This document shows, in pieces, positions 43,932 through 52,559 of a stretch of 64,000 bases of DNA; the stretch's first letter is position 1; each line of letters begins with the position of its first letter. Both the position numbers and the translations under genes were made by a program. The notes under the pieces were generated by a model. It made no database searches, was not told the DNA's origin, and saw nothing but the letters and a program-made list of their open reading frames with translations. Origin of the DNA: CAVPKN01 sp964588495 (GTDB lineage Bacteria > Chlamydiota > Chlamydiia > Chlamydiales > JAAKFR01); assembly GCA_964588495.1 (NCBI GenBank), contig CAZPPS010000010.1, positions 1 through 64,000 on the forward strand, read 5' to 3'.

Positions 43932-44765
43932 CTAATGAGCCTGAGAAAAGCCTAAGGATTTAATTTCCCAGTTTAAAGCTTCCAATCCTGACTTATTATC
44001 CTTGATTGATTGCGATATTTCGGCACTTTCTGCTTTTAGAGTCTCAATTTCTAACCGATACTGCTCTGTATTTTGAGTTAAATCGCTAATCTGTACTCTG
44101 AGCTTGACTATGTTAGTATTTAGGGTACTTTTATGTGTTTCTAAAAACTTTTGTCTTCTTTCTTTGATGATTTCGGCCTTGGTATCGGCATTGAAAATGA
44201 CACGCTTATCAAGAAACCTCTTTACTGCATCAGGGTTTTTTAATGTATCCAACTCTTCTCTGTTTTTATCAATCTGTTCTTGAAATAAAGTAATCATGTC
44301 AGTGTCATCTTGCATATGCCGCTGCTGTATAAGGATAGCGTTCTGCTTAGCTTCCAAGTCTCTATTGAAATTCTCGTTTTTCGATACCAAATCTTTTTGC
44401 TTTAGAGTTAACTCATTCCTTTTATCTTCCGCTTTCTTTTCTGTTGTATTTGGGAGTTCTATTGTTACTGTTTCAGGATTTTCTGGTGGTTTTGTGGCAT
44501 TTATTGGAGCAGAATCACTACGGAGGCTTTGGTAATCGGGTACAAAGGGAAGATTCTCATTTCTGGAAGGTTGGCCATCGTTTGGCGTACAGTAGGAACA
44601 CAAAGCAAATAAACCATGGAAAAGACCTGCTGTTATAGCTCCAAAAACAAAACTTGCAACAGTAGTCGCAATTTTTGTGTCGGTGTTGTCGCCCCATTCC
44701 CGACATCCAGAGAATTCCAGGGGATCGAGAAATTTCCCAATATAATTAGTAATTGAATCGCCCAT
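43932..44765 (-). CDS. Membrane-anchored coiled-coil protein, Inc-like
   Basis: The 277-residue protein has a short N-terminal region, a hydrophobic stretch (about residues 30-58, IATTVASFVFGAITAGLFHG and on), a proline-rich polar linker, and then about 180 residues of charged heptad-like sequence expected to form coiled coils. No family is recognised. It shares the anchor-plus-coiled-coil plan with the gene at 3961 but no clear sequence. The gap upstream (44766-44863 lies downstream of pgm) is AT-rich. Confidence 0.75.
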   Translation of the reverse strand: MGDSITNYIGKFLDPLEFSGCREWGDNTDTKIATTVASFVFGAITAGLFHGLFALCSYCTPNDGQPSRNENLPFVPDYQSLRSDSAPINATKPPENPETVTIELPNTTEKKAEDKRNELTLKQKDLVSKNENFNRDLEAKQNAILIQQRHMQDDTDMITLFQEQIDKNREELDTLKNPDAVKRFLDKRVIFNADTKAEIIKERRQKFLETHKSTLNTNIVKLRVQISDLTQNTEQYRLEIETLKAESAEISQSIKDNKSGLEALNWEIKSLGFSQAH

Positions 44766-44863
44766 GATTATCCTTTGATTTAGGCACTGATTATATAGAT
44801 TAAATTATTAAAAATCAATATAAAAAAATTGAATATCTATTATCGATTTATTAACTATTTTTG

Positions 44864-46645
44864 CTAAATTAACAGTTTTTTTAGGCTGCCTAAGAGCACG
44901 TCGAGCCGTTTGTCGCAGGAGGCGATGGCTTTTTCGACGGCATGGGAATCTGGGAGGTTGTGCTTTTCGGTGAGGGCGCCGTAGATTTTGATTTTGGGTT
45001 CGGTTCCGGAGGGGCGGACGACGATTTTTGTCCCATCTTCGAGCCAGAAGCGGAGGACGTCTGATTTGGGAAGGAGAAGGGGCTCTTTGTGTCCGGTGGC
45101 TAAATTGAGAGATGTGTGGTGGAGATAATCTTCCAGAGTTAGAACGGGAATATCTGCGATCGTTTTGGGAGGGTGTTTGCGTAAATTTTTCATCATCTCC
45201 TCCATTTTGTCAGCCCCTTCTTTACCCTCATAGGTTAAAGAGAGGAGCTTTTCTCGGTAAACTCCGTAGGCTCGGTAGATTTCAAAGAGAAGATCGACAA
45301 GCGTTTCATTAAACAGTTTTTGCTGAAGAGCTGCTTCACAGAGAGCGGCGGCAGAGATAATCGCGTCTTTATCCCTTACGTGGGTTCCGAGAAGGTAGCC
45401 GTAGCTCTCTTCTGCCCCGAAAATGAAGTTGTGTCTGGCAGTCAACGCATTTTTTTCCTCTTCCCATTGGTGAATCTTCTCGCCCACATATTTAAAGCCG
45501 GTCAAAACATCGAGACATCCGACATTGTAGTTCTCGGCGATTTTTTTGAAGAGCTCAGAGGTGACAATGGTTTTGATGCACATGGGCTTTTGAGGCAATT
45601 TTTTGGATTCCGTGAGCGCTCTGCAGACAAATTCGAGGAGCAGGCAGGCCACTTGATTGCCATCGAAGAAAAAGGGTTTGCCCTTATGCATCACAACAAC
45701 TCCGAGTCTATCTGTGTCCGGATCTGTCGCTATCAATAAGTCGCCGTTGACTTTCTCAAGCTCTTCAATTCCTAGCTTGAGGGCAGAATGTTCTTCGGGA
45801 TTTGGGGATTTGACTGTGGGAAAATTGCCGTCAGGTTTGCTTTGGCTCTCGACGAGTGTGACATTCGAAAAACCCCACTCTTTGAGGGCGCGGGGGATCA
45901 TGGTGATGCCGCTTCCATGAAGGCTTGAGTAAACGATGTGAAGTTTTTTGCCATTGGCTTGATCATCTTCAGCTTGAAGCTGCCACTCTTTGATCGCTTT
46001 TAAGTAAGCCGCATCAATCTCTTCATCCACTTCATGGATCAGCGCATTTTGGAGAGTTGTGGTCTTGATTTGCGAGAGTTTTGTGACTTTTTCCACTTCG
46101 TCGATGATATTCTGATCATGTGGAGGAAGGACCTGTCCGCCGTAGGACCAATAGACTTTGTAGCCATTATATTTGGGGGGATTATGAGACGCTGTGATCA
46201 AAATCCCTGCGATGCACTTTTTGTGGAGCACCCCAAATGAAATGTTGGCGACAGGACGGAGCTCTTTATAGAGAAAAACTTCGATCCCATTAGCAGCAAA
46301 CACTTTTGCAGCTTCTTCGGCAAATGCACGTGAGTTGTTGCGGCAGTCAAAGCCAATAAAAACAGAACGATTTGCATGTTGAAGAGGTTGTTGGTTGATG
46401 TAGTTGGCAAGGCCTTGGGTGGCAGCGCGCACGGTGTAAGGGTTCATCCGGTTGGTCCCAACGCCCATAATACCGCGCAAACCGCCCGTTCCAAAGCTCA
46501 TCTGCTTGTAGAACGCATCGACCAGTTCTTCAGGGTTTTCTTTTTGAAGGCGGCGGATCTCGTTTTTGGAGGTTTCATCGTAATCGCCTTCCAGCCACGT
46601 GTCGATATTCTTTTGTGTCTTTCGATCTACAACTGCTTGCACCAT
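44864..46645 (-). CDS. pgm: Phosphoglucomutase/phosphomannomutase family
   Basis: This 593-residue enzyme moves phosphate between positions 1 and 6 of hexoses. The phosphoserine loop is seen in GILITASHNPPKYNGYKVYW (near residue 143), the metal loop in TDPDTDRLGV (near 304), the sugar loop in GAEESYGYL (near 402) and the phosphate-binding end in RPSGTEPKIKIYG. Its length fits the larger family members close to PGM2-type enzymes rather than GlmM. It likely feeds glucose 1-phosphate to glycogen synthesis, which chlamydiae possess. It is MrsA/CT295-like from memory. Confidence 0.92.
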   Translation of the reverse strand: MVQAVVDRKTQKNIDTWLEGDYDETSKNEIRRLQKENPEELVDAFYKQMSFGTGGLRGIMGVGTNRMNPYTVRAATQGLANYINQQPLQHANRSVFIGFDCRNNSRAFAEEAAKVFAANGIEVFLYKELRPVANISFGVLHKKCIAGILITASHNPPKYNGYKVYWSYGGQVLPPHDQNIIDEVEKVTKLSQIKTTTLQNALIHEVDEEIDAAYLKAIKEWQLQAEDDQANGKKLHIVYSSLHGSGITMIPRALKEWGFSNVTLVESQSKPDGNFPTVKSPNPEEHSALKLGIEELEKVNGDLLIATDPDTDRLGVVVMHKGKPFFFDGNQVACLLLEFVCRALTESKKLPQKPMCIKTIVTSELFKKIAENYNVGCLDVLTGFKYVGEKIHQWEEEKNALTARHNFIFGAEESYGYLLGTHVRDKDAIISAAALCEAALQQKLFNETLVDLLFEIYRAYGVYREKLLSLTYEGKEGADKMEEMMKNLRKHPPKTIADIPVLTLEDYLHHTSLNLATGHKEPLLLPKSDVLRFWLEDGTKIVVRPSGTEPKIKIYGALTEKHNLPDSHAVEKAIASCDKRLDVLLGSLKKLLI

Positions 46646-46665
46646 TCCAGTCCCCTTAGTTTTTT

Positions 46666-47391
46666 TTAACCATAAAGGGCGTGGAGATTGTCTGCAAGAG
46701 GGGCAAAGAGCTTCTCATTCGATTCGGTAAATGCAAAAGGAAGGCCCTCATCGCCTCCTTCACAGATTCTGGAATTTAAGGCGACGGTGCCGAGAAGAGG
46801 GACGGAAAGTCTTTCCGAAAAAATGTTTCCCCGGCTTTTGCCAAAAGGAGGGCCCACCATGTTTTCGATGAGGCCAAGGGTTTTGATTTTGAGAAGATCG
46901 AAAGCGTGGACAGCTTTTTGAACATCCAAAAAGGCGACTTCTTGTGGTGTTGTCACAACCAGAGCGCCATCAACATGAAGGAGATTTTCAAGAGAGAGGG
47001 GGACATCTCCTGTGCCCGGAGGAAGATCGACAAAAAGGTAATCGAGCTCTGGCCATTTGATTTGGGTAAGCATTTTGTCGAGCATTTTGTGGAGCATGGG
47101 TCCGCGCCACACAACCGATTTTTCTTCTTCCAGAAAAAAGCCCATGGAGGCGCTGTGCACGTTGAATTTGTGAAAGGGGAGGCATGAGCCATCGGCTTCG
47201 ATTTTTGGAGAGAGATTGCGCAGACCCATCAGGATGGGCAAGGAAGGACCATAAAGATCGGCATCGAGAATGCCCACTTTAAAGCCTTTGAGGGCCATCG
47301 CAACACTTAAGTTCACAGTCAAAGTGGATTTGCCAACGCCCCCTTTTCCTGCTCCGATTAAAAGCGTTCTCTCAGCTATCTTTTTTTTCAC
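46666..47391 (-). CDS. mrp: Mrp/ApbC-type P-loop ATPase
   Basis: Mrp proteins carry or load iron-sulfur clusters. The 241 residues have the deviant Walker A GKGGVGKST near residue 14, DADLYGPSLPILMG, and LFVDLPPGTGDVPLSL. The N-terminal DUF59 domain of many Mrp proteins is missing, and a paired CxxC for cluster binding is not evident, so cluster transfer is uncertain. GTG start at 47391, lying 20 bases inside the upstream YkgJ-type gene, points to translational coupling. Confidence 0.87.
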   Translation of the reverse strand: MKKKIAERTLLIGAGKGGVGKSTLTVNLSVAMALKGFKVGILDADLYGPSLPILMGLRNLSPKIEADGSCLPFHKFNVHSASMGFFLEEEKSVVWRGPMLHKMLDKMLTQIKWPELDYLFVDLPPGTGDVPLSLENLLHVDGALVVTTPQEVAFLDVQKAVHAFDLLKIKTLGLIENMVGPPFGKSRGNIFSERLSVPLLGTVALNSRICEGGDEGLPFAFTESNEKLFAPLADNLHALYG

Positions 47392-47791
47392 TGCGTAGCC
47401 GGTTCTCTTCTATGGTTTCAAAAGGGACACAAGGAACTTCCTCGTTTATCCCTTCACATTCTTTGGCAGTTTCATTCCAAGACTCGGAAGATTTTAAATT
47501 TTGGGGCCAAAAAGGGTAGGTGCGGCACTGAATCGGACGGGCGCCATACACTTCACACTTTTTATCTTTTAAAAAGATGCAGTCGAAGGTTTGTTTCATC
47601 TCAACTAAAGAAAAACGATTTCCAACTCTGCGCACATATCTTTGTATGAAAGTTTTGAGGGGCATTTGCAGAAAATCGGCCATCTCTTGCATTTCTTTTT
47701 CATTGACCCACACATAGCCAGGGGCCCCCGTGCAGCATTTGCCGCAACCTGTACACTTGAATTTTAGACCCTCAGAATACCAACTGCTCAT
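47372..47791 (-). CDS. YkgJ-type cysteine-cluster protein
   Basis: The 139 residues contain the metal-binding cysteine pattern of the YkgJ/CxxCxxCC family: FKCTGCGKCCTGAPGYVWV near the start and CIFLKDKKCEVYGARPIQC, then RTYPFWP. These proteins bind zinc or iron-sulfur clusters; precise function is unsettled. The ATG overlaps the stop of the 35-residue microprotein (ATGA), and its end overlaps mrp. The pairing with Mrp suggests a metal-centre role. Confidence 0.88.
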   Translation of the reverse strand: MSSWYSEGLKFKCTGCGKCCTGAPGYVWVNEKEMQEMADFLQMPLKTFIQRYVRRVGNRFSLVEMKQTFDCIFLKDKKCEVYGARPIQCRTYPFWPQNLKSSESWNETAKECEGINEEVPCVPFETIEENRLRSEKKDS

Positions 47792-47895
47792 TCTTCATCT
47801 TTCCTGCGGCGAATGTCACGCATACCTGCAACCACAAACAGTCCCAGGAAAATAACGCAGATGATTCCGATGACAACAGCTTCACGATCGATCAT
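47788..47895 (-). CDS. 35-residue single-pass membrane microprotein
   Basis: The frame encodes a short N-terminus (MIDRE), one hydrophobic helix (AVVIGIICVIFLGLFVVAG) and a basic/acidic tail (MRDIRRRKDEE). It is linked at both ends by ATGA overlaps: its ATG overlaps the stop of the CT296-like gene and its stop overlaps the ATG of the YkgJ-type gene. That double coupling makes a real gene likely. The positive residues after the helix predict a cytoplasmic C-terminus. It may anchor or regulate the metal-handling proteins; this is inference. Confidence 0.78.
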   Translation of the reverse strand: MIDREAVVIGIICVIFLGLFVVAGMRDIRRRKDEE

Positions 47896-48359
47896 AGAGT
47901 GATCACAATAGGGTTGAGGCCATTTGGTAGAAACCGCGTTGTAAAGACAACGAGAAAATAGCCGTGTTCAGAAGGGGCAAAGAGGCTTTTGACGCGCTCG
48001 TAATTTTTAAAAAAGCATCCTGTCCGTTTGTTCAAATCTACAAGGAGAGCGCAATCTTCTTCTTCAAATTCTACTGTTTCTGGAAGTGTTTCGTAGAAAT
48101 GGTCGGAAAAAATCCGGAGCTGCTTTTTGTATAAAAGATCGGCGCACACATGTCCCCAGCCATTTTTTTTGATCAGATTGAGGATACGGGGAATGGATCT
48201 AAAAAGGTTGTCCTGGGGATAACCAGGGCTTTTTAAATGGACATTTTTAATCTCTGTTGCCAAACCTTTGGCTTCTGGTTTTTCAAGAAGTTCTTCGACT
48301 TCAAGATACCCATTGATGTTGAAAAATTTCTGTTGTTCTTTGGAAACGGTAAAACGCAT
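47892..48359 (-). CDS. CT296-like conserved chlamydial protein
   Basis: The 155-residue protein begins MRFTVSKEQQKFFNINGYLE, with FNINGYLEVEELL like the opening of Fe(II)/2-oxoglutarate oxygenases (FFxxNGYL). Chlamydial CT296 is known to share the fold of that enzyme class without clear metal residues. A canonical HxD...H set is not obvious here (DHFYET is one candidate start), so enzyme activity is doubtful. The start at 48359 is chosen over an upstream ATG at 48410 because the latter would collide with the divergent rnc promoter. Position between pgm and rnc agrees with CT296 from memory. Confidence 0.82.
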   Translation of the reverse strand: MRFTVSKEQQKFFNINGYLEVEELLEKPEAKGLATEIKNVHLKSPGYPQDNLFRSIPRILNLIKKNGWGHVCADLLYKKQLRIFSDHFYETLPETVEFEEEDCALLVDLNKRTGCFFKNYERVKSLFAPSEHGYFLVVFTTRFLPNGLNPIVITL

Positions 48360-48415
48360 GCAGAGAGTATACTTGTTTTGGACTTTTAGGAAGAATGTGA
48401 TTATTATCAAAACCT

Positions 48416-49126
48416 ATGAAGAACGATTTTTTTCCCGTCAAAGCTGTTGAAGAGAAGTTAAATCTCAGCTTTCAAAATAAAGATTTGCTCGTCCAGGCCT
48501 TTATGCACCGCTCTTTTTGGAATGAAAATCGGGAGGATGTGGCCGGACACAATGAAAGATTTGAATTTTTAGGTGATTCTGTTTTGGGGCTCCTTGTCGC
48601 AGAATACCTTTTTAGAGAGTATCCCAGGCTCGATGAGGGCTCTTTATCCACAATCCGTTCACAGCTCGTCGATGCCCCCGCGTGCGCTGGCTACGTCCAA
48701 AAACTGGAGATTGCCCCTTGGCTCCTTCTCGGAAAAGGGGAGCAGATGAATCAGGGAAAAGGGCGGGAGTCGATCCTTGCCGATCTTTTTGAAGCGCTCA
48801 TTGGGGCTTTGTATCTCGACCAAGGGCTTGTGGCTGTTCACAATTTTTTCTTTAGCCACTTTAAAGACGAAGTGAAAAAAATGGTGGCAAATCCTTTGAG
48901 GAACTGGAAGGCCGAGCTTCAAGACTACACACAGAAAAAATTTCAAGAGACGCCGACGTATCAAGTGATTGAAGAATCGGGACCTGCGCATAAAAAAATC
49001 TTTCGCATCGCTGTGTGGATCAATGAAGAAAAATGGGCAGAAGGGGAGGGATCTTCTAAAAAAGAGGCCCAAATCGAATCGGCCAAAAATGCCCTTCTAA
49101 AACTCGAGAGTTTCGATGGTAACTAA
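48416..49126 (+). CDS. rnc: Ribonuclease III
   Basis: RNase III cuts double-stranded RNA in rRNA maturation and antisense control. The 236 residues contain the catalytic signature NERFEFLGDSVLGLL (near residue 45), the second acidic motif ADLFEALIGALYLD, and a C-terminal double-stranded RNA-binding domain (NWKAELQDYTQKKF to EGEGSSKKEAQIESAKNALL). Its stop overlaps radA by 11 bases. The 56-base gap to the divergent CT296-like gene must hold both promoters. Confidence 0.95.
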   Translation: MKNDFFPVKAVEEKLNLSFQNKDLLVQAFMHRSFWNENREDVAGHNERFEFLGDSVLGLLVAEYLFREYPRLDEGSLSTIRSQLVDAPACAGYVQKLEIAPWLLLGKGEQMNQGKGRESILADLFEALIGALYLDQGLVAVHNFFFSHFKDEVKKMVANPLRNWKAELQDYTQKKFQETPTYQVIEESGPAHKKIFRIAVWINEEKWAEGEGSSKKEAQIESAKNALLKLESFDGN

Positions 49127-50474
49127 GCAAAAAGTTGTGTGGTGTTGCGCTGAGTGTGGACACTCCCAGACAAAATGGTCTGGACAGTGTGCACAATGTT
49201 CCAAATGGAACACATTCCATGAAGAAATTTCTATTGAGTCTGTCTCTTCCCGTTTTAGTTCGGCTTCGGCCTTACCTTCAAAACCGGTGCGCGTTGGGGA
49301 AGTACAGCTCGAAAAAACGCCCCGCATCCAGACTCAAATGGGGGAATTTGACCGCCTCTTGGGAGGAGGCATTGTCCCTGGATCTTTAATGCTTGTGGGG
49401 GGCGATCCAGGAATTGGGAAATCAACCCTTCTTTTGCAGGCTTCCCATGCGTGTGCCAAACAAGGGCTCACAGTTCTTTATGTGTGCGGCGAAGAATCGG
49501 TGGCTCAAACGTCCATGCGGGCCAAAAGAATTGATGTTTCCAGCGACAACCTTCTCCTTCTTTCTGAGACTAATTTTTCTCTTATTAAAAATCAGATTGA
49601 GCAGATCGCTCCCGATATTGTCATCATCGATTCGATCCAGATTATCTACAAAAGTGAAATTCCTTCGGCTCCCGGTTCTGTTTCTCAGGTTCGCGAAACT
49701 GCCACAGAGCTGATGCATCTTGCAAAAGGGAAAGGGATCTCGATTTTTTTAATTGGCCATGTCACCAAATCGGGGGAAATTGCAGGTCCGCGCGTTTTAG
49801 AGCACCTTGTCGACACGGTTTTGTACTTTGAAGGGGACCGGCAACACAATTACAGAATGATGCGCGTTGTCAAAAACCGCTTTGGCTCCTCCGATGAGAT
49901 CGCTGTTTTCCAAATGCAGGAGCGGGGGCTCGCAGAAGTGACAAATCCTTCCCAGATTTTCTTGGAAGAGAGGATGCGCGAATCCTCTGGTTCTGTGGTG
50001 ATCCCCACAGTGGAAGGGACGCGTCCGATTTTGGTCGAAGTTCAGGCGCTCGTCACAGACACAGTGTATGCAACCCCTTCGAGAAGATGCGCAGGGCTTG
50101 ATCCGAACCGTTTAGCCCTTCTTTTGGCTGTTTTAGAAAAGCGTGTGGGTTATCAACTCCATAACCGCGATGTCTTTGTCTCGATTGCTGGCGGATTAAA
50201 AATCGTCGAGCCCGCGATCGATTTGGGAGTGATTTTGGCAGTTGCCTCATCGCTCACCAACCGCCGAGTCGATCCTGACACAGTGGTGATTGGGGAAGTG
50301 GGCCTTGGAGGGGAAGTGCGCAGCATTGGACGGATCCAGGAACGTTTGAAAGAGGCCAGTCACATGGGCTTTAAAAAAGCTGTGATCCCAAAACGGAATC
50401 TGGAGCCCAACATGCCCATTGAAGTGCTCGGAATTGAACGTGTGGAGGAAGCGATCCATGCCCTCATCCTTTGA
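49116..50474 (+). CDS. radA: DNA repair protein RadA
   Basis: RadA (Sms) is a RecA-like branch-migration helicase in recombination repair. The 452 residues have the N-terminal zinc finger (CCAECGHSQTKWSGQCAQCS), Walker A GGDPGIGKST near residue 93, the RadA-specific KNRFG motif (VVKNRFGSSDE), and a C-terminal Lon-like domain (FVSIAGGLKIVEPAIDLGVI). It starts inside rnc and its 3' end overlaps hemC. Confidence 0.95.
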   Translation: MVTKQKVVWCCAECGHSQTKWSGQCAQCSKWNTFHEEISIESVSSRFSSASALPSKPVRVGEVQLEKTPRIQTQMGEFDRLLGGGIVPGSLMLVGGDPGIGKSTLLLQASHACAKQGLTVLYVCGEESVAQTSMRAKRIDVSSDNLLLLSETNFSLIKNQIEQIAPDIVIIDSIQIIYKSEIPSAPGSVSQVRETATELMHLAKGKGISIFLIGHVTKSGEIAGPRVLEHLVDTVLYFEGDRQHNYRMMRVVKNRFGSSDEIAVFQMQERGLAEVTNPSQIFLEERMRESSGSVVIPTVEGTRPILVEVQALVTDTVYATPSRRCAGLDPNRLALLLAVLEKRVGYQLHNRDVFVSIAGGLKIVEPAIDLGVILAVASSLTNRRVDPDTVVIGEVGLGGEVRSIGRIQERLKEASHMGFKKAVIPKRNLEPNMPIEVLGIERVEEAIHALIL

Positions 50475-51120
50475 AATCGCGGTGGGAGCAAGAAACTCTC
50501 CTTTATCCAGAAAACAAGTGGAGGAAGTGTATGAAGAGCTCAAAAAAGTGCATCCACATGTGGTTTTCAAGCCTATTTTCGTAGAAACAGTCGGTGATCG
50601 GGACAAAATCACATCTTTGCGCTCCCTCGATAAGACCGATTTTTTTACCCGTGACATCGACCAGATGCTTTTGAAAGGGGAATGTCGGATCGCGATCCAT
50701 TCAGCAAAAGATCTTCCAGATCCACTTCCGGAAGGGATTGTTTTGGCTGCTTTAACAAAAGGTGTCGACCCCTCAGACTCTCTAGTGTTCCCTGAGGGCC
50801 AAACCACTCTTCCTGAAAAAGGAATTGTGGCCACATCTTCTGTACGGCGTGAAGAGTGTGTGCGAAAACTTTTCCCAAGCGCCCGCTTTGTAGACATTAG
50901 AGGCACTATTGGCGAAAGACTGGCTCAGCTCGAAAGCCGAAAAATTGATGGGGTTGTGATTGCTGAGGCGGCGCTCATTCGTTTGGGCCTGACCCATCTC
51001 AACCGGATCACCCTTCCGGGCGAGACAGCTCCTTTACAAGGAAAACTTGCGATCACTGCCTGCGCCCACGATAGGGAAATACTTGAAATTATTGCTAGGT
51101 GTTATTGTTATTGTTGTTGA
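50458..51120 (+). CDS. hemC: Porphobilinogen deaminase, truncated form
   Basis: HemC joins four porphobilinogens to hydroxymethylbilane. The 220 residues keep the first two domains: VGARNSPLSRKQ, the catalytic Asp in IAIHSAKDLPD, ATSSVRREE and DIRGTIGERL. The sequence stops soon after LAITACAHDREILEIIAR, so the third domain that normally holds the cofactor cysteine is absent. It ends CYCYCC, encoded by a trinucleotide run shared with the opposite gene. From memory, chlamydial HemC proteins are short, but the cysteine-rich tail is odd. ATG at 50458 follows GGAGG at 10 bases. Confidence 0.88.
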   Translation: MPSSFEIAVGARNSPLSRKQVEEVYEELKKVHPHVVFKPIFVETVGDRDKITSLRSLDKTDFFTRDIDQMLLKGECRIAIHSAKDLPDPLPEGIVLAALTKGVDPSDSLVFPEGQTTLPEKGIVATSSVRREECVRKLFPSARFVDIRGTIGERLAQLESRKIDGVVIAEAALIRLGLTHLNRITLPGETAPLQGKLAITACAHDREILEIIARCYCYCC

Positions 51121-51565
51121 TGAATGGGTTTAATTTATTTAGCCCATCGGTCACCTGCTGACCTAGCTTGCTAGCTTCATTTGATAAAACTTGTGGGGGA
51201 GTTCTGGAATCGAATTTGTTCAACAAGGTACTTTTTAATTCACTTGTGTCAGTGACTGAATCCAAAAATTCATTGAAACCTTCGTACTCTTTCTCCTTTT
51301 GCCACATTTTCACAATGCCGATGATCAAGAGAATGATGCTTCCTGCGCCCGCAACGCCAAAGAGGGTAAAGAAGGCGCCTGAAACTTGGGGATAATTGAC
51401 CATTAGGGCAGAAAAGGTGGCGAGTGCGGCACACACAAACAGCGTAATGGCAGCAGCTTGTACGACGATTTTGGGACTCACATCCCAGTTTTTTGGATAC
51501 CATTTGCTTGCAGTGCATTCGGCCCAGCAGCTTTTTGGGATAGCAACATTATTGGGATCTGACAT
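51095..51565 (-). CDS. Inc-like membrane protein
   Basis: The 156-residue protein has a polar N-terminus with Cys in SCWAECTASKWYP, two hydrophobic segments (about residues 33-57 and 66-88) separated by VNYPQVSGA, then a charged tail ending in an asparagine run. Family is not recognised; the paired segment suggests an inclusion-membrane protein. Its last 26 bases overlap hemC on the other strand. It is divergent from hemD. Confidence 0.75.
   Translation of the reverse strand: MSDPNNVAIPKSCWAECTASKWYPKNWDVSPKIVVQAAAITLFVCAALATFSALMVNYPQVSGAFFTLFGVAGAGSIILLIIGIVKMWQKEKEYEGFNEFLDSVTDTSELKSTLLNKFDSRTPPQVLSNEASKLGQQVTDGLNKLNPFINNNNNNT
51098..51120. repeat. Trinucleotide run shared by two convergent gene ends
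   Basis: The tract aggtgttattgttattgttg repeats TTG/TTA triplets. On the plus strand it encodes the Cys-Tyr tail of HemC; on the minus strand it encodes the INNNNNNT tail of the membrane protein at 51095. Slippage in whole triplets would lengthen both tails together without frameshift. Confidence 0.75.
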
Positions 51566-51599
51566 ATTTTACCTCGTGTTTAAGGGTTGATGAAGAAAG

Positions 51600-52262
51600 A
51601 TGCCAAAACGTGAATTGAAACGCAAGGTCCTCTATTTAGGTTTAAGGATAGACAATTTTATAACCGATGGTGAGCTTGTCCATTTGCCCATCATCAAAAT
51701 TGTCCCACGCCCCTTTGCAGGCCCAATCCAAGAGGCTTTTGAGAAGTTGGACACCTTCTCACATGTCCTTTTCACAAGCCGCACGGCTGTTTCTATTTAT
51801 TTGGAATACGCCAAAAGAATTCCTCATCTAGATTACATTTGCGTGGGCAGGCAAACCGCCCAAGAGCTTCAGAAAGCAAATCTCAAAGCCAGCTATGTTG
51901 CAACCGATGAAACAGCTGAAGGAATTGTGGATCTTATAGAAAAGATGCCGCAAAAACCTTCTCACCTTTTCTTCCCAAGATCTGCTCAAGGTCGGACAGT
52001 CATCTCTGACTATCTAATCGCTAAAAAAATTCCTTTTACAACGCTCGATCTCTACGACACCGTTCCCAATCCGATCCCCATTCCCGACCTAGAAACCTTC
52101 GAGGAAATTATTTTTACTAGTCCTTCGACAGTTTCTGCCTTCTTCGAACGAGTCCCAATCAAGCCTCCATTAGAAAAATGCCGTGCCATTGGCCCCATCA
52201 CGCAAAAAAGAATGGAAGAATTTATCCTAAATCCTTATAATTATGACCATGGGAAAATCTGA
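51600..52262 (+). CDS. hemD: Uroporphyrinogen-III synthase
   Basis: HemD closes and inverts the product of HemC to uroporphyrinogen III. Sequence conservation in this family is low, but the pattern fits: a short N-terminal strand (KVLYLGLRI), HVLFTSRTAVSIYLEYAK (near residue 57), YICVGRQTAQELQ, ETAEGIVDLI, HLFFPRSAQGRTVISDYL and EEIIFTSPSTVSAFFER near the end. 220 residues is slightly short. Proximity to hemC supports the call. The 3' end overlaps the next membrane protein gene by 20 bases. Confidence 0.88.
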   Translation: MPKRELKRKVLYLGLRIDNFITDGELVHLPIIKIVPRPFAGPIQEAFEKLDTFSHVLFTSRTAVSIYLEYAKRIPHLDYICVGRQTAQELQKANLKASYVATDETAEGIVDLIEKMPQKPSHLFFPRSAQGRTVISDYLIAKKIPFTTLDLYDTVPNPIPIPDLETFEEIIFTSPSTVSAFFERVPIKPPLEKCRAIGPITQKRMEEFILNPYNYDHGKI

Positions 52263-52548
52263 AATCAATTCTATTTCAAGTCAGGGAACTACTTTTACTA
52301 CAGTTCCCAAAGAAACCACGAAACTTACTAATAGAGAGAAAAGTGGATATTCTAGCCTAGATACAGTCTCCTCAGCAAAACGCCCGGCAGAAGATTCTGA
52401 TAGCTGCTGCCCTGCCGCAGACCGTCTCTCCAACTGGTTTTCAGCTCTTTCTTGCTGCGAACAAACTTTCTTCATCTTCGGGAGCCTCTTAACTGTCGGC
52501 ATCGTCTACCTCGTCACTCTGCTCGTCTTCGCCTGCAAAGATGACTAA
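52243..52548 (+). CDS. Small protein with C-terminal membrane anchor
   Basis: The 101 residues are Ser/Thr-rich (about residues 1-55), then carry cysteine pairs (SCCPAAD, SCCEQTF) and one hydrophobic helix near the end (FIFGSLLTVGIVYLVTLLVFA) followed by CKDD. No family is recognised. A tail-anchored or inclusion-membrane protein is possible. ATG at 52243 or 52249 are both in frame; neither has a clear ribosome site, in keeping with coupling to the overlapping hemD. Confidence 0.65.
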   Translation: MTMGKSEINSISSQGTTFTTVPKETTKLTNREKSGYSSLDTVSSAKRPAEDSDSCCPAADRLSNWFSALSCCEQTFFIFGSLLTVGIVYLVTLLVFACKDD

Positions 52549-52559
52549 CTCCGCGTTTT

